Shown here: piece after piece, positions 43,941 to 52,709 of the stretch
How positions within the stretch are numbered: the first letter of the stretch is position 1
Layout of the letters: each line of letters starts with the position of its first letter
From: Streptomyces sp. NBC_01235
GTDB taxonomy: Bacteria; Actinomycetota; Actinomycetes; Streptomycetales; Streptomycetaceae
Reading direction: 5' to 3'
NCBI RefSeq assembly: GCF_035989285.1
Contig: NZ_CP108513.1
Coordinates: 5,890,001-5,954,000 of the forward strand
DNA: 64,000 bases
The notes under the pieces: generated by a model
Databases searched by the model: none
Told to the model about the DNA's origin: nothing
What the model saw: the letters and a program-made list of their open reading frames with translations, nothing else
Translations under genes and position numbers: made by a program

Positions 43941-43976
43941 CAACGGGTACTGCAACGGGTACTGCAACGGGTACTA
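43941..43976. repeat. Three 12-bp tandem repeats at the convergent gene ends
   Basis: CAACGGGTACTG is repeated three times (43941-43952, 43953-43964, 43965-43976, the last ending in A). The last unit contains the stop codon of the FUSC gene on the minus strand. Confidence 0.85.
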
Positions 43977-45923
43977 CGACTGCTGCGGCGAGGTGATCGC
44001 CCTCGCCGCGGCCACCTCCTGGCGCAGCGGCTCCAGGACGCTGCCGGGCGGGCCGGTCAGGTCCGTGCGGACGGGGTACAGCACCTCCGTGTCGCGCAGG
44101 CCCTCGGCCAGCTCCCGCAGTTGCAGCGCGACCTGACCCACCTCGGGTTCCGACGGCGGTTCGGCTCCGTGCTTCACACGGACCCGGGCCGCCGTCGTCG
44201 CGTCGACGATCCGTTCCACGGCGACGACCAGCGGCCACCACGCGGCCGCCCGGCGCCCGGTGGGCGGGGGCTCGGTCAGGGCGCGCTGGAACTCCGTACG
44301 GATGACGGACAGGTCGCGGTAGAGGCGGCGGCGCATCCGGGCGCGGGCGGCCGGGTCGACGTCCGGGCCGAAGGCGGCGTCGACGTAGCGGGCGGTGTCC
44401 GCGACCGTGCCGGCCAGGCGGTCGCCGACCCGCGTGTGCCAGCTCTCCGGCCACAGCAGGTAGCCCGCCACCAGCGCGATCGCGCAGCCGATCAGCGAGT
44501 CCACCAGGCGGGGGAGCAGCAGCGCCGTGCCCTGGTGGTTCAGGATGTCCGACAGGAGCAGGATCACCGGGGTGATCGCCGCCGTCTGGTATCCGTACCC
44601 GCGGGGCGTCAGGGCCGGGATCAGCGGGGCGAGGAGCAGCATCGTCGGTACGTCCCACCATCCGCGCGGAACCTGCGACAGCACCGCCGCCGCGACCACC
44701 AGCCCGGCCACCGTCCCCAGCGCCCGCAGCAGCGCGCGGGAGAACACGGACCCGAAGTCGGGTTTCAGCACGAAGGTGATGGTCAGGGCCACCCAGTAGG
44801 AGCGTGGCACGGGGACGGTCGAGACGAGGACCTGGGCGAGTCCGATGCACAGGGCGAGGCGCAGGCCGTAGCGCCAGGAGCCGGCGGAGAGCGTGACGTC
44901 GCGGGTCGCGCGGGCGGCGCGCACGCGCGGGGCGGCCGGACGGCCGAGGCGGTCGTCGAAGCCCCGGGGGTCGATGTCGGGTGCCGCCACCACCTCGGCG
45001 GCGTGCCGCAGGGCGTGGTCGACGGCGCGCGCGGTCTCGGAGCCGGGGTCGGGCAGATGGAGTCCTGTCGGTCCGGTGAAGCCGGCCTCCACGGCCCGCG
45101 CGAGGTGGCGTACGGCCTCGGGGATCTCGGTCGGGAGCGGGCGGCCGTTCAGATGGGCGGCGGGGGCCGCCTCCACCACCGGGGTGATGGCGTTCAACTG
45201 GGCGATCAGCCGGGTCAGCTCGGGGCTGCTGCCGTGATGGCGGGTGCGCCGGGCGAGGACGAGGTCGTACGACTGGTTCAGGGACTGGGTGACGGTGTGC
45301 CGGGCGTCCTCGTACGCGCCGGGGACGTCGCTGCCGCATGCGGCCAGCAGGTCGGCGACCGTGCGATAGGTGGCGGCGACCGCGCTGCGCTCCGGGACCC
45401 CGGAGCGCAGCGGCCAGGCCAGCAGGGCGAGAAGGAGTACGAGCAGCCCGCCGCCGGTCATCAGGACGGGCGCCAGCCACCACTCCCCCGGCATCGGCAG
45501 CCCCGCGCCCACGACGGAGTTGAGCAGCAGGAGCAGCCCGGAGACGGATGCCACGGCCCCGATCGTCGAGATCATCCCGGAGACCAGCGCCACGCCGGTG
45601 ACGACGGCCACCGCCGACCACCCGTGCCCGTACACCGCACTGCCCAGGGTGATACCGACCGCCCCGAACAGCTGCGGGACCGCGATGTTCAGGATCCGCA
45701 TGCGGTAGGCGTCGGCGGTGTCGCCGATGACGCCGGACAGGGCGCCCATGGAGGCGAGTGCGCCGTACGTGGGCTGTCCCGCCGCGAGCCCGATCACCAG
45801 CGGCAGTGTCATGGCGAGCGCGGCGCGGGCGACGGCGGGCCGGTTGACGGGGGCCTGCTGGGGCCGAAGGTTCCGCACCAGCCAGTCGGGAGGCGTGAGG
45901 CCGATGGGGAACTCGCGGGGCAT
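43974..45923 (-). CDS. FUSC-family inner membrane protein
   Basis: 649 residues with two blocks of hydrophobic helices (about 30-180 and 350-480) separated and followed by soluble regions, the architecture of FUSC/aromatic-acid-exporter proteins (YccS/AaeB-like). These are thought to export aromatic or toxic carboxylic acids; the substrate is unknown here. Conserved-looking segments are YGALASMGALSGVIGDT and PRSYWVALTITFVLKPDFGSV. ATG 45923 has GAGG 4 bases upstream; a longer frame into the EEP gene is rejected. The stop codon lies in the 12-bp repeats. Confidence 0.87.
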   Translation of the reverse strand: MPREFPIGLTPPDWLVRNLRPQQAPVNRPAVARAALAMTLPLVIGLAAGQPTYGALASMGALSGVIGDTADAYRMRILNIAVPQLFGAVGITLGSAVYGHGWSAVAVVTGVALVSGMISTIGAVASVSGLLLLLNSVVGAGLPMPGEWWLAPVLMTGGGLLVLLLALLAWPLRSGVPERSAVAATYRTVADLLAACGSDVPGAYEDARHTVTQSLNQSYDLVLARRTRHHGSSPELTRLIAQLNAITPVVEAAPAAHLNGRPLPTEIPEAVRHLARAVEAGFTGPTGLHLPDPGSETARAVDHALRHAAEVVAAPDIDPRGFDDRLGRPAAPRVRAARATRDVTLSAGSWRYGLRLALCIGLAQVLVSTVPVPRSYWVALTITFVLKPDFGSVFSRALLRALGTVAGLVVAAAVLSQVPRGWWDVPTMLLLAPLIPALTPRGYGYQTAAITPVILLLSDILNHQGTALLLPRLVDSLIGCAIALVAGYLLWPESWHTRVGDRLAGTVADTARYVDAAFGPDVDPAARARMRRRLYRDLSVIRTEFQRALTEPPPTGRRAAAWWPLVVAVERIVDATTAARVRVKHGAEPPSEPEVGQVALQLRELAEGLRDTEVLYPVRTDLTGPPGSVLEPLRQEVAAARAITSPQQS

Positions 45924-45952
45924 GGCCTCATTATGGGCACCCCTGCTGTCCG

Positions 45953-46915
45953 TCATCCCTGGTGGAGGGCGAGGTTCACGAGCAGGGCGCGGTGGTCGGT
46001 GCCGTCGAGGTGGAGGAAGCGGGCGTCGCTCGCCGTGAACTCCTTCGACACGAGCACATGGTCGATCTGCACGCCGAAGACGGGCGTGGTGCTGCTCGGC
46101 CAGCTGGGCTCGCGGCCGTCCCCGGCGAGACGGGCCGCGTCGCGCAGCCCGGTGTCGAGGATGCCGCGGAAGGCGGCGTGGTCCTGGGAGGCGTTGAAGT
46201 CCCCGGCGAGGAGGAGTGGACCGGTGTTCCGGTACCGGGCGGCGAAGTCGCGCAGCCCGCCCAGCTCCCGCTTCCACAGGGACACCTGGCGGGGCAGCGG
46301 CGGCTTGGGGTGCGCGAGCTGAAGCCGTACGGCATGGCCGCCCACGTCGGCGACGGCCCCCGGCATGCCCATGCCGCCGGGCACGGTGGCCGCGGCCCTC
46401 AACGGAAACCGGCTGAGGATGACCGACCCGACGGAGGAGTCCCCCGCCACGGCCTGCCGATACGGATACGCGCCCCCGAGCGCCTTCCGCACGGCCGCCT
46501 GACAGGTGTACTCGCACTCCTCCACGAACACGAGGTCCGGCCGCTCACGCCGGACCACGGGGATCAGGGCATCGGTCGCCCACCCGAACTCGACGTTCGA
46601 CGTCAGCACCCGCAGTTCGGCGACGGCCACCCCTTCGGGCTCGCCCGCCTCCCCGTACGGCTGGACGAACCAGGCGAGCAGCCCGAGCACCGCGGCCCCC
46701 CAGATCACCCCCGCCCACCATCGCGCGAGCAGTGACAGCACCACCCCGACCCCGGCCGGCCCGAGCAGCCACGGCAGGAACGCCAGCACCTGCGGCACGG
46801 GAGTGACCGCGTCGGTGTCGGCGACCCGACACCCGACGACCACACTCACCCCCGCCAGCAGCACGCCCGCACACCAGGCACCGACGAGCCGCCACCGCCC
46901 GCCGGCTCTGGACAC
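45953..46915 (-). CDS. Endonuclease/exonuclease/phosphatase (EEP) family membrane protein
   Basis: 320 residues: three N-terminal hydrophobic segments (about 8-105) followed by an EEP-fold hydrolase domain facing out or in. Catalytic motifs are LRVLTSNVEF, DLVFVEECE (metal Glu), LLAGDFNASQDHAAF and the C-terminal GVQIDHVLVSK...TDHRALLV (Asp-His). Substrates of membrane EEP proteins include phospholipids and nucleic acids; here unknown. GTG 46915 lies one base after the upstream gene's stop codon, with GGGAG inside that gene, so the pair is coupled. Confidence 0.87.
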   Translation of the reverse strand: MSRAGGRWRLVGAWCAGVLLAGVSVVVGCRVADTDAVTPVPQVLAFLPWLLGPAGVGVVLSLLARWWAGVIWGAAVLGLLAWFVQPYGEAGEPEGVAVAELRVLTSNVEFGWATDALIPVVRRERPDLVFVEECEYTCQAAVRKALGGAYPYRQAVAGDSSVGSVILSRFPLRAAATVPGGMGMPGAVADVGGHAVRLQLAHPKPPLPRQVSLWKRELGGLRDFAARYRNTGPLLLAGDFNASQDHAAFRGILDTGLRDAARLAGDGREPSWPSSTTPVFGVQIDHVLVSKEFTASDARFLHLDGTDHRALLVNLALHQG

Positions 46916-46916
46916 G

Positions 46917-47264
46917 TCAGTGGAACTCCCGGACCACCTCGATGCGCCCGACGATGTGCGCGTTGAATTCATCGAGCTCCTCCGACGGTACCCACAGCTC
47001 CAGAATGGTCTCTCCGCCGGCCTGACGTACCGGATACCTCCCGAGGAACGCCGTGTCGACCTCGAACCGGGTGACGTAGCCGGAGCCGGAGGCGGGTACG
47101 TTCCAGTCCCGCGCGATCCGCACCGCGTAGTCCTCGTTCAGCACCGGATAGAAGATCGGCTGCTCGGGCAACCGGGGCGGCCACGCCACCCACCCGGAGG
47201 CCTCCACGAGCGCCAGCTCCTCGGGGCCGGTGGGGCGCCAGAGGGTCGTTGTCGTCCTGGTCAT
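46917..47264 (-). CDS. Small ADP-ribosylation/crystallin J1-annotated protein
   Basis: 115 residues (LWRPTGPEELALVEASGWVAWPPRLPEQPIFYPVLNEDYA, RIARDWNV, ELWVPSEELDEFNAHIVG). I recall this family annotated in Streptomyces as 'ADP-ribosylation/crystallin J1', although it lacks the length and Asp motifs of ADP-ribosylglycohydrolases. Function should be treated as unknown. ATG 47264; it is the first gene of a two-gene unit with the EEP gene downstream. Divergent from the SLOG gene. Confidence 0.72.
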   Translation of the reverse strand: MTRTTTTLWRPTGPEELALVEASGWVAWPPRLPEQPIFYPVLNEDYAVRIARDWNVPASGSGYVTRFEVDTAFLGRYPVRQAGGETILELWVPSEELDEFNAHIVGRIEVVREFH

Positions 47265-47330
47265 GGGGTGACGGTAGAGGCGGGGGCGGGTCGACGGCCA
47301 AGGAGTTCGAGGCAGAGGAGAGCGACGAAC

Positions 47331-47822
47331 GTGACGATCATCGCCGTGACCGGGCACATGGATCTGACCGAGGGCAGCGTCCCTCTGGTCCGCACCGCCC
47401 TGGACGACCTGCTCAAGCCGTACGCCGACGACGGCCGGCTCGTCGGTGTCTCCTGCGTCGCCGCAGGCGCCGACTCCCTCTTCGCCGAGGCCGTCCTCGC
47501 CGCCGGCGGCCGTCTGACGGTCGTCGTCCCGGCACAGGACTACCGCCGGAACAAGGTCGAGCCCGAGCACACCGCACTCTTCGACCGGCTCGTCGAAGCC
47601 GCCGCGGAAGTCCTCGTGCTCCCCCACGAAACGGCCGACCGGCAGGCGTACGAGGCAGCCAACGCCGTCCTCGTCGAACGCGCCGACCGGCTTGTCGCCG
47701 TATGGGACGGCGAACCGCCCACCGGCAAGGGCGGCGGCACCGCCGACACGGTCCTCGAAGCGCGTGGGGCGGGCATCCCCGTGGACGTGGTGTGGCCGCA
47801 CGGGGCCGCCCGCCGAGGCTGA
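47331..47822 (+). CDS. SLOG/LOG-fold nucleotide-binding protein
   Basis: 163 residues with a Rossmann-like SLOG fold: the first strand IIAVTGHMDLTEGS, then LVGVSCVAAGADSLFAEAVL and later YEAANAVLVERADRLVAVWDGEPPTGKGGG, which resembles the nucleotide-binding loop of DprA/LOG-type proteins. Such proteins bind nucleotide-derived messengers or modified nucleotides. No partner effector domain is fused. GTG 47331 follows GAGGAG at a distance of about 10 bases. Monocistronic and divergent from the crystallin J1-like gene. Confidence 0.75.
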   Translation: MTIIAVTGHMDLTEGSVPLVRTALDDLLKPYADDGRLVGVSCVAAGADSLFAEAVLAAGGRLTVVVPAQDYRRNKVEPEHTALFDRLVEAAAEVLVLPHETADRQAYEAANAVLVERADRLVAVWDGEPPTGKGGGTADTVLEARGAGIPVDVVWPHGAARRG

Positions 47823-47880
47823 GCGATCAGCGGGTACCAGTCGTGGCAGGCAGCGTTCGCCCGTGAAGGAGCGGCGTCCG

Positions 47881-48033
47881 GTGCGTGCTCTGGGGGTCCC
47901 CCGGCCGAAGGCTGGGGGGAGTGCCGGCCGAAGGCCCTCGTACTGGACGTACCTGTACCTGGGTCTTCGGCCGGTGCGCCGAGTGGGGGCATGGGGGCAC
48001 CTCCCACGCCTTTGAGGCAGTGGGGAGCGTGCC
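47881..48033. repeat. Streptomyces-type extragenic palindromic repeat
   Basis: A 150-bp block of nested inverted repeats, with arms CCGGCCGAAG (47924-47933) and CTTCGGCCGG (47965-47974) and secondary GGGGG/CCCCC hairpins including a GGGGGCACCTCCC element. I recall similar sequences in many Streptomyces intergenic regions. It may act as a terminator for the convergent genes or be a miniature mobile or REP-like element. No coding capacity is supported. Confidence 0.6.
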
Positions 48034-48071
48034 TGGCGTCGCCGACGGGGCGAACGTCGCCTGTCACGGCA

Positions 48072-48887
48072 CTAGGCGTCCACCCGCGCCAGAAAGGCCG
48101 CCAACACCTCGTTGAACTCCTGCGGCCGCTCCAGGTTCGGCATGTGGGCCGCGCGCTCGATGATGTGCAGTGCGGAGTCGGGGAGGGCCGCGTGCATCGC
48201 CTCCGCCTCCGACACGGGGGTGTACTCGTCGTCCGCGCCGACCACGACCAGGGACGGGACGGTGACGCGGGTCAGCAGGTCCCGGTAGTCGGGGCGTTCG
48301 GCTCGGCCGCGCAGGGCCGCTGCCGCGCCCTCGGGGGGCGTCGACGTCATCATGTGGTGGACGTGGGCCTTGATGTCCGGGGCCGCGTAGGGGGCGACCA
48401 TCTTTTCCAGGACCTCGTCGGCGTAGCCACGCATGCCTTCCGCGAGGAGACGGTCGGCCGCCTCGTTGCGGGTTCGTCTGCCGGCGGGGGTCTCCGCTGC
48501 CGGGAAGGTGTCGGCGAGGACCAGGCCGCGGACCCGGTCGCCGAAGCGGGCATAGCACTCCATGGCGATCTGGCCGCCCATCGACAGACCGGCCAGGACG
48601 AAGGTGTCGACCTTCACGTCGTCGAGCAACTCCTCGATGTCCTGGGCGAAGCGGGAGAGGAGTGTGATGCCGGGGACGACCGGGGAGGCGCCGTAGCCGC
48701 GCAGGTCGGGGGCGATGACCCGGCGGGTGGCGGAGAACGCCTCGATCTGCGGGGTCCACATGGTGCGGTCGAAGGGGTGGCCGTGGATGAGGACCAGGGG
48801 AGCGGCGGAGGGTGCCGTGGAACCTGTGGGATCCGTGGGATCCGGTCCTTTGTCCTCGTATGCGAGGGATGAGGAGAAGGGGGGCAT
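48072..48887 (-). CDS. Alpha/beta-hydrolase
   Basis: 271 residues with a canonical alpha/beta-hydrolase fold: oxyanion HGHPFDRTMW, nucleophile GLSMGG, acid in GADDEYTPV and catalytic His in ERAAHMPNLERP. Cytoplasmic; the family resembles 3-oxoadipate enol-lactonases and meta-cleavage hydrolases (substrate unknown). ATG 48887 begins MPPFSSSLAYEDKG. Its promoter region carries two 12-bp direct repeats shared with the divergent MocR regulator, which probably controls it. Confidence 0.85.
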   Translation of the reverse strand: MPPFSSSLAYEDKGPDPTDPTGSTAPSAAPLVLIHGHPFDRTMWTPQIEAFSATRRVIAPDLRGYGASPVVPGITLLSRFAQDIEELLDDVKVDTFVLAGLSMGGQIAMECYARFGDRVRGLVLADTFPAAETPAGRRTRNEAADRLLAEGMRGYADEVLEKMVAPYAAPDIKAHVHHMMTSTPPEGAAAALRGRAERPDYRDLLTRVTVPSLVVVGADDEYTPVSEAEAMHAALPDSALHIIERAAHMPNLERPQEFNEVLAAFLARVDA

Positions 48888-48914
48888 GTGATCGACCTTA
48901 GGGTTGGCCGGCTT

Positions 48915-48949
48915 CTCGGTGCAATGAGATCTTTGCCCTCGGTGCAATG
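48915..48949. promoter_or_regulatory. Direct repeats in the hydrolase/MocR divergent promoter
   Basis: CTCGGTGCAATG occurs at 48915-48926 and exactly again at 48938-48949, a 23-bp period that places both on one DNA face. MocR-type regulators are known to bind direct repeats in divergent promoters, so this is the likely operator. Confidence 0.6.
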
Positions 48950-48970
48950 TCAGGGGAGGGGCGCGCTCAC

Positions 48971-50317
48971 GTGCACGACTACCGGTCCATCGCCGACCGC
49001 ATCGCCGGTGACATCGCCGCCGGGCGGCTCCGTCCCGGCCAACAGCTGCCTCCGCAGAGGTGGTTCGCGCGGCGGCATCGCATCGCGCCCTCGACGGCCG
49101 GACGGGTGTACGGCGAACTCGTGCGGCGCGGGCTGGTGGTGGGGGAGGTGGGGCGGGGAACATTCGTGCGGGCCGCGCCGGTCGTCGCGCAGGGGCGGGC
49201 GCTCATCGAGGCGGCCATCGCCTCCGCTCCCGTCAACCTGGAGCTCAACTACCCTGCCGTGGCGGGGCAGTCGGAGCTGCTCGCGCCCTCCCTCGCGCCG
49301 CTGCTGCGGGGTGATGTGCTGACGGAGGCCATGCGGCCGGGCGCCGCCGACGGGACCGCTTCCGCCCGTGAGGCCGCCGCCGACCTGCTCGCTCTCCCCG
49401 GGTGGCGGCCCGCGCCGGCGCAGTTGCTCTTCACCGGCAACGCCCGTCAGGCCATCGCCGCCGCCCTCGCCTCCCTGGTCCGGCCGGGTGGCCGGGTCGG
49501 GGTGGAGGAGCTGACGTATCCGCTGGTCAAGGAGATCGCCGGGCGGTTGGGGGTGGTTCTCGTGCCGGTCGGGAGTGACGGGGAAGGGGTGCGGTTGGAC
49601 GCGCTTGCGGCCCTCCATCGTGCGGGTCCGCTGTCCGCTCTCTATCTCCAGCCCGCCCTGCACAATCCGACCTCCTTGAGCATGAGCGAAGGGCGGCGGC
49701 GGCAACTCGGGCTACTTGTGGGCGAGTGGGGACTCCCCGTCGTCGAGGATCGCATCTGGTCCTTTCTGAGTCCGGACGCCGTTCCGCTCGCCGTGCACGC
49801 GCCGGGGCTCGTCCATGTCGTCGACGGGCTGTCCAAGCGGGTCGCGCCGGGGCTGACCGTCGGGTTTCTCGCCGTACCGGAGGAGCGGGTGGAGGCCGTC
49901 GGGGGTGCGGTGCGGTCCGGAGGGTGGAGTGCGGGGCGGTTCGCGGTGGAGGCGGCGGTGCGGTGGGCGGGGGACGGGGTGGTGCGGCGGCTCGTCGAGG
50001 AGAAGCGGGCGGATGCCGCGCGGCGGCAGGGGATTCTCGCCGAGCACCTTGAGGGGTTCACGGTGCGGACCGATCCGCGCGCCTATTTCGCCTGGTGGGA
50101 GCTGCCCGCGCCGTGGCGGGCGGACACCTTCACGGCCGCTGCCGCCGCGCACGGCATCGCCGTCACGCCGGGGACCGCGTTCGCCGTCGACCCGCACCGC
50201 ACCCCAAACGCGGTCAGGCTCGGACTCGCGTCGGCTCCGGAGGGGGAGTTGGCGAGGGCGCTGCGGACGCTCGCCGCCGTCGCAGCAGGCGGACCACCAA
50301 AGAACGCGGGTGGGTGA
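48971..50317 (+). CDS. MocR-type (GntR HTH plus aminotransferase-fold) regulator
   Basis: 448 residues: a GntR winged helix (about 1-75: DYRSIADRIAGDIAAGRLRPGQQLPPQRWFARRHRIAPST) fused to a fold-type I aminotransferase-like domain that binds PLP. The PLP lysine is probably in GLSKRVAPGL (VDGLSKRVAP). Such MocR proteins respond to PLP, amino acids or gamma-aminobutyrate. GTG 48971 is preferred because GGGGAGGGG lies 9 bases upstream; ATG 48947 lies inside the direct repeat. Its last 104 bases overlap the convergent membrane-protein gene. Confidence 0.9.
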   Translation: MHDYRSIADRIAGDIAAGRLRPGQQLPPQRWFARRHRIAPSTAGRVYGELVRRGLVVGEVGRGTFVRAAPVVAQGRALIEAAIASAPVNLELNYPAVAGQSELLAPSLAPLLRGDVLTEAMRPGAADGTASAREAAADLLALPGWRPAPAQLLFTGNARQAIAAALASLVRPGGRVGVEELTYPLVKEIAGRLGVVLVPVGSDGEGVRLDALAALHRAGPLSALYLQPALHNPTSLSMSEGRRRQLGLLVGEWGLPVVEDRIWSFLSPDAVPLAVHAPGLVHVVDGLSKRVAPGLTVGFLAVPEERVEAVGGAVRSGGWSAGRFAVEAAVRWAGDGVVRRLVEEKRADAARRQGILAEHLEGFTVRTDPRAYFAWWELPAPWRADTFTAAAAAHGIAVTPGTAFAVDPHRTPNAVRLGLASAPEGELARALRTLAAVAAGGPPKNAGG

Positions 50318-51134
50318 GCCAGGTCGCCGCCGCCACGGCCAGGCCGACGGCGAGGAGGAGCCAGGAGGCCGTGCGGAGGGTGGCGGTGAGGGCGTCGTAG
50401 ACGGCGCCCACGGCCGGGCGGCGGGTCTCGTCGGGGAGGTCGGCGAGGGTGAGGCGACGGCCGATGGCGACGGCCAGGCCCAGGAACGCGCCGCCCAGGG
50501 CCGTGCCGAGGGCCGTCGCCGTGATCGCCCGGCGGCGGACGGCCGCCACCGCGATACCGGCCACCGCGAACACGACGGCCGCCAGCGGCAGCCAGAAACC
50601 GGCTACGTCGAGCACCTGGTACCCCTTTCGGAGTGCGGCCAGTTCGTCTGGCGGGAGGAGCGCGACACGGGTGTGCTCCACCGGGACCTGGTCGGCGAAC
50701 GGCATGTGGTCGGCGGTGAGTTGACGTTTGAGGGGGGTCGTCACGGCGGCCAGGTCCACGGTCAACGCGTGGGTGTCGCGGTCGGCGCTGTCGTCGTGCA
50801 GCGCTCTCATCACGGCCGTGTGCGCGGCCTCGTTGCCCGCGTCCCACGCGGTGCGGTAGGCGCGGGTCGCGGTGAAGGAACGGACGGCGGCGCGGATGAA
50901 CAGCCGGTTCACGCCGTCGTCGACGCCGGCCTCGCGGGCCACGCCGTCACCCACCGTGTCCGCGACGGCGTCGCGCACGGCCGGGTTCGAGGCCAGCGGC
51001 GCCATCGTGGTGACGTACCGGCCGGTGTCCGTCAGGTCGTACGCCGCCCAGGCCGCCAGCGTGCCGAACGGCACGAGGAGGCAGGACAGGGCGACGAGGA
51101 CGGCCGAGACGGCGGTCCGCAGGCTTCGGGACAC
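50214..51134 (-). CDS. Integral membrane protein
   Basis: 306 residues from GTG 51134 (GGAAG upstream). One N-terminal transmembrane segment (TAVSAVLVALSCLLVPFGTLAAWAAY) is followed by a roughly 140-residue extracytoplasmic region, then three C-terminal hydrophobic segments and a basic tail (RLLRRRRASAAP). I see no catalytic motif; function unknown. The 3' end overlaps the convergent MocR gene by 104 bases. Confidence 0.72.
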   Translation of the reverse strand: MSRSLRTAVSAVLVALSCLLVPFGTLAAWAAYDLTDTGRYVTTMAPLASNPAVRDAVADTVGDGVAREAGVDDGVNRLFIRAAVRSFTATRAYRTAWDAGNEAAHTAVMRALHDDSADRDTHALTVDLAAVTTPLKRQLTADHMPFADQVPVEHTRVALLPPDELAALRKGYQVLDVAGFWLPLAAVVFAVAGIAVAAVRRRAITATALGTALGGAFLGLAVAIGRRLTLADLPDETRRPAVGAVYDALTATLRTASWLLLAVGLAVAAATWLTHPRSLVVRLLRRRRASAAPSPTPPPEPTRVRA

Positions 51135-51324
51135 GCTTCCAGGCAACGGGGTGGGAACCGGCTGCGCGAGCGGGGCGCGGCCACATGAGTGGCCCCGTGA
51201 CCGGCACATGCGTGGTCCGTTCGCGGGGCCGGTCGGAACTGCGGTTTCCGTCCGCTGTGGTGTCCTCCGGTGGAGGGTTCACCCGAACGGGTGTTTCCTG
51301 GTTCTGGGGAGAAGGAGGCCGATC

Positions 51325-51882
51325 ATGCGTCCCACTCCGGCCCTGCGGACTCTGGCCGCGGGCATGCTCACCGGTGGCACCCTCGCCGTCGCGGCGCTGG
51401 GAACCACGGCGGCGGCAGCCCCGCCGACCAGCGGCGGCGACGGCGGCAGCCCGATCTGGGGCACCGTCGTCTCGCGCACAGAGCTGAACGTGCGACAGGA
51501 ACCCACCACCCACTCACCCGTCGTCGCCTCGCCGGCGCCCGGCAGCCATGACCAGGTGCAGTGCATGGTCAGGGGACAGAGCGTCAACGGCAACCCGAAC
51601 TGGTACTGGCTCCTCGGCGCCCAGGGCTGGGCGAGCGCCGCCTTCGTCGACACCCGCGGCGCGCGGGTGCCCGCCTGCGCCGACCCGTGCCCGCAGTGGA
51701 AGAACGGGGACTGGACCAACTGGGACGACGACCCGTTCTCCAACAGCTCGTTCGGCGTCTCGGGCTCCGGGTCGTTCAGCTTCTCGGGCTCCTGGAGCTT
51801 CAGTGCTTCCGGGACGTCAGGAACGTCAGGGACGTCAGGAACCTCGTCGGACGGCTGGGACTGGATCCCGGTCGACCGGTGA
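51325..51882 (+). CDS. Secreted SH3-domain protein
   Basis: 185 residues. A Sec signal peptide (MRPTPALRTLAAGMLTGGTL, cleaved near AAAA) is followed by a bacterial SH3-like domain (VVSRTELNVRQEPTTHSPVVAS, then WYWLLGAQGWASAAFV) that usually binds cell wall. The C-terminal tail is Ser/Gly/Phe/Thr-rich with GTS repeats (encoded by 9-bp DNA repeats near 51810-51840) and ends WDWIPVDR. Cys residues in the middle (VPACADPCP) may form a disulfide. GAAGGAGG precedes ATG 51325. Confidence 0.82.
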   Translation: MRPTPALRTLAAGMLTGGTLAVAALGTTAAAAPPTSGGDGGSPIWGTVVSRTELNVRQEPTTHSPVVASPAPGSHDQVQCMVRGQSVNGNPNWYWLLGAQGWASAAFVDTRGARVPACADPCPQWKNGDWTNWDDDPFSNSSFGVSGSGSFSFSGSWSFSASGTSGTSGTSGTSSDGWDWIPVDR

Positions 51883-51901
51883 GTGGAGGGATGAGGGAAC
51901 G

Positions 51902-51933
51902 CAAGGGCCCCGGCTCACAAGCCGGGGCCCTTG
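51902..51933. terminator. Perfect bidirectional terminator
   Basis: A 14-bp perfect stem (51902-51915 with 51920-51933) and a 4-base loop lie between the convergent SH3 and small membrane-protein genes. Confidence 0.85.
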
Positions 51934-51957
51934 TGGCGTCCGTCCTGCGAGGGAGCG

Positions 51958-52404
51958 TCAGCGGATGCGGTGTCCCTGCGCGTCCTCGTGCGTGTAGTAG
52001 CGGTAGAACAGCGTCGCGAAGACCGCTGCCGCGACCACCAGGGCCATACCCGTCGAGCGCAGGACGCTCGCGTCGGTCTGGCTGTACACGAAACCGAAGG
52101 CGCAGCCCGCGAACGCCGTCCACATCAGGGCGTGCAGTTCGCGCCGCATGTGCGGGGCCAGGGCGCTGAGGCCCATGTACAGCGCCGCGAACACGATCGC
52201 GCTCACGAAGCCGAGCAGGACGTTCCAGCCGGTGATCGGGCCGCCCGAGCGGTTGTTGGCCGCGACCCAGTAGCCGTAGACGAGTCCGAGCGTGACGGGG
52301 ACCGCCCACGCTGCGATCCGGTGGGTGCGTTCGCTGAAGACGTCGGGTGTTCGGGACCGTGCGGACGGGGTCCGCATGCCCGACGTGGGTGCCGCATGAG
52401 CCAT
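51958..52404 (-). CDS. Small membrane protein
   Basis: 148 residues with four predicted hydrophobic segments (about 31-48, 60-85, 95-111 and 119-135) and a hydrophilic, His-rich tail (YYTHEDAQGHRIR). I do not recognise the family beyond actinobacterial hypothetical membrane proteins. ATG 52404 follows AGAGGAGTCCTCTC. Transcribed away from the 52690 gene. Confidence 0.68.
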   Translation of the reverse strand: MAHAAPTSGMRTPSARSRTPDVFSERTHRIAAWAVPVTLGLVYGYWVAANNRSGGPITGWNVLLGFVSAIVFAALYMGLSALAPHMRRELHALMWTAFAGCAFGFVYSQTDASVLRSTGMALVVAAAVFATLFYRYYTHEDAQGHRIR

Positions 52405-52679
52405 GAGAGGACTCCTCTCTGTTCGCCCCCGTCTTCCAGGGCACACCTGGGAGAGGGCGGTGGCAAGTCGGCTGCACCGGGTTGTGACACGGGTTGTGCA
52501 ACCGGTTGTGCGGCGGGTTCCCCGATGCGGGCGGTTCACGCGCGTGACCGAGGCGCACTGCGGGGGCGGCTCGTCGACGACACGACGGTCGTCGCTGTGC
52601 GGAGAGTCTCAGGAAGCGCCTCTGAACGCTCCCCTTCGCAGCAGCAGCGGTTACGGTGCTGCTGTACGTGATCGACAGG

Positions 52680-52709
52680 GGAGGGGACCATGCAGGAGGG
52701 GACCATGCC
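52680..52709 (+). repeat. Tandem duplication of a translation start site
   Basis: Two 15-bp units (52680-52694 and 52695-52709), identical at 14 positions, each contain GGAGGGGACCATG. This gives two in-frame start codons five codons apart, each with its own Shine-Dalgarno sequence. Confidence 0.85.
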
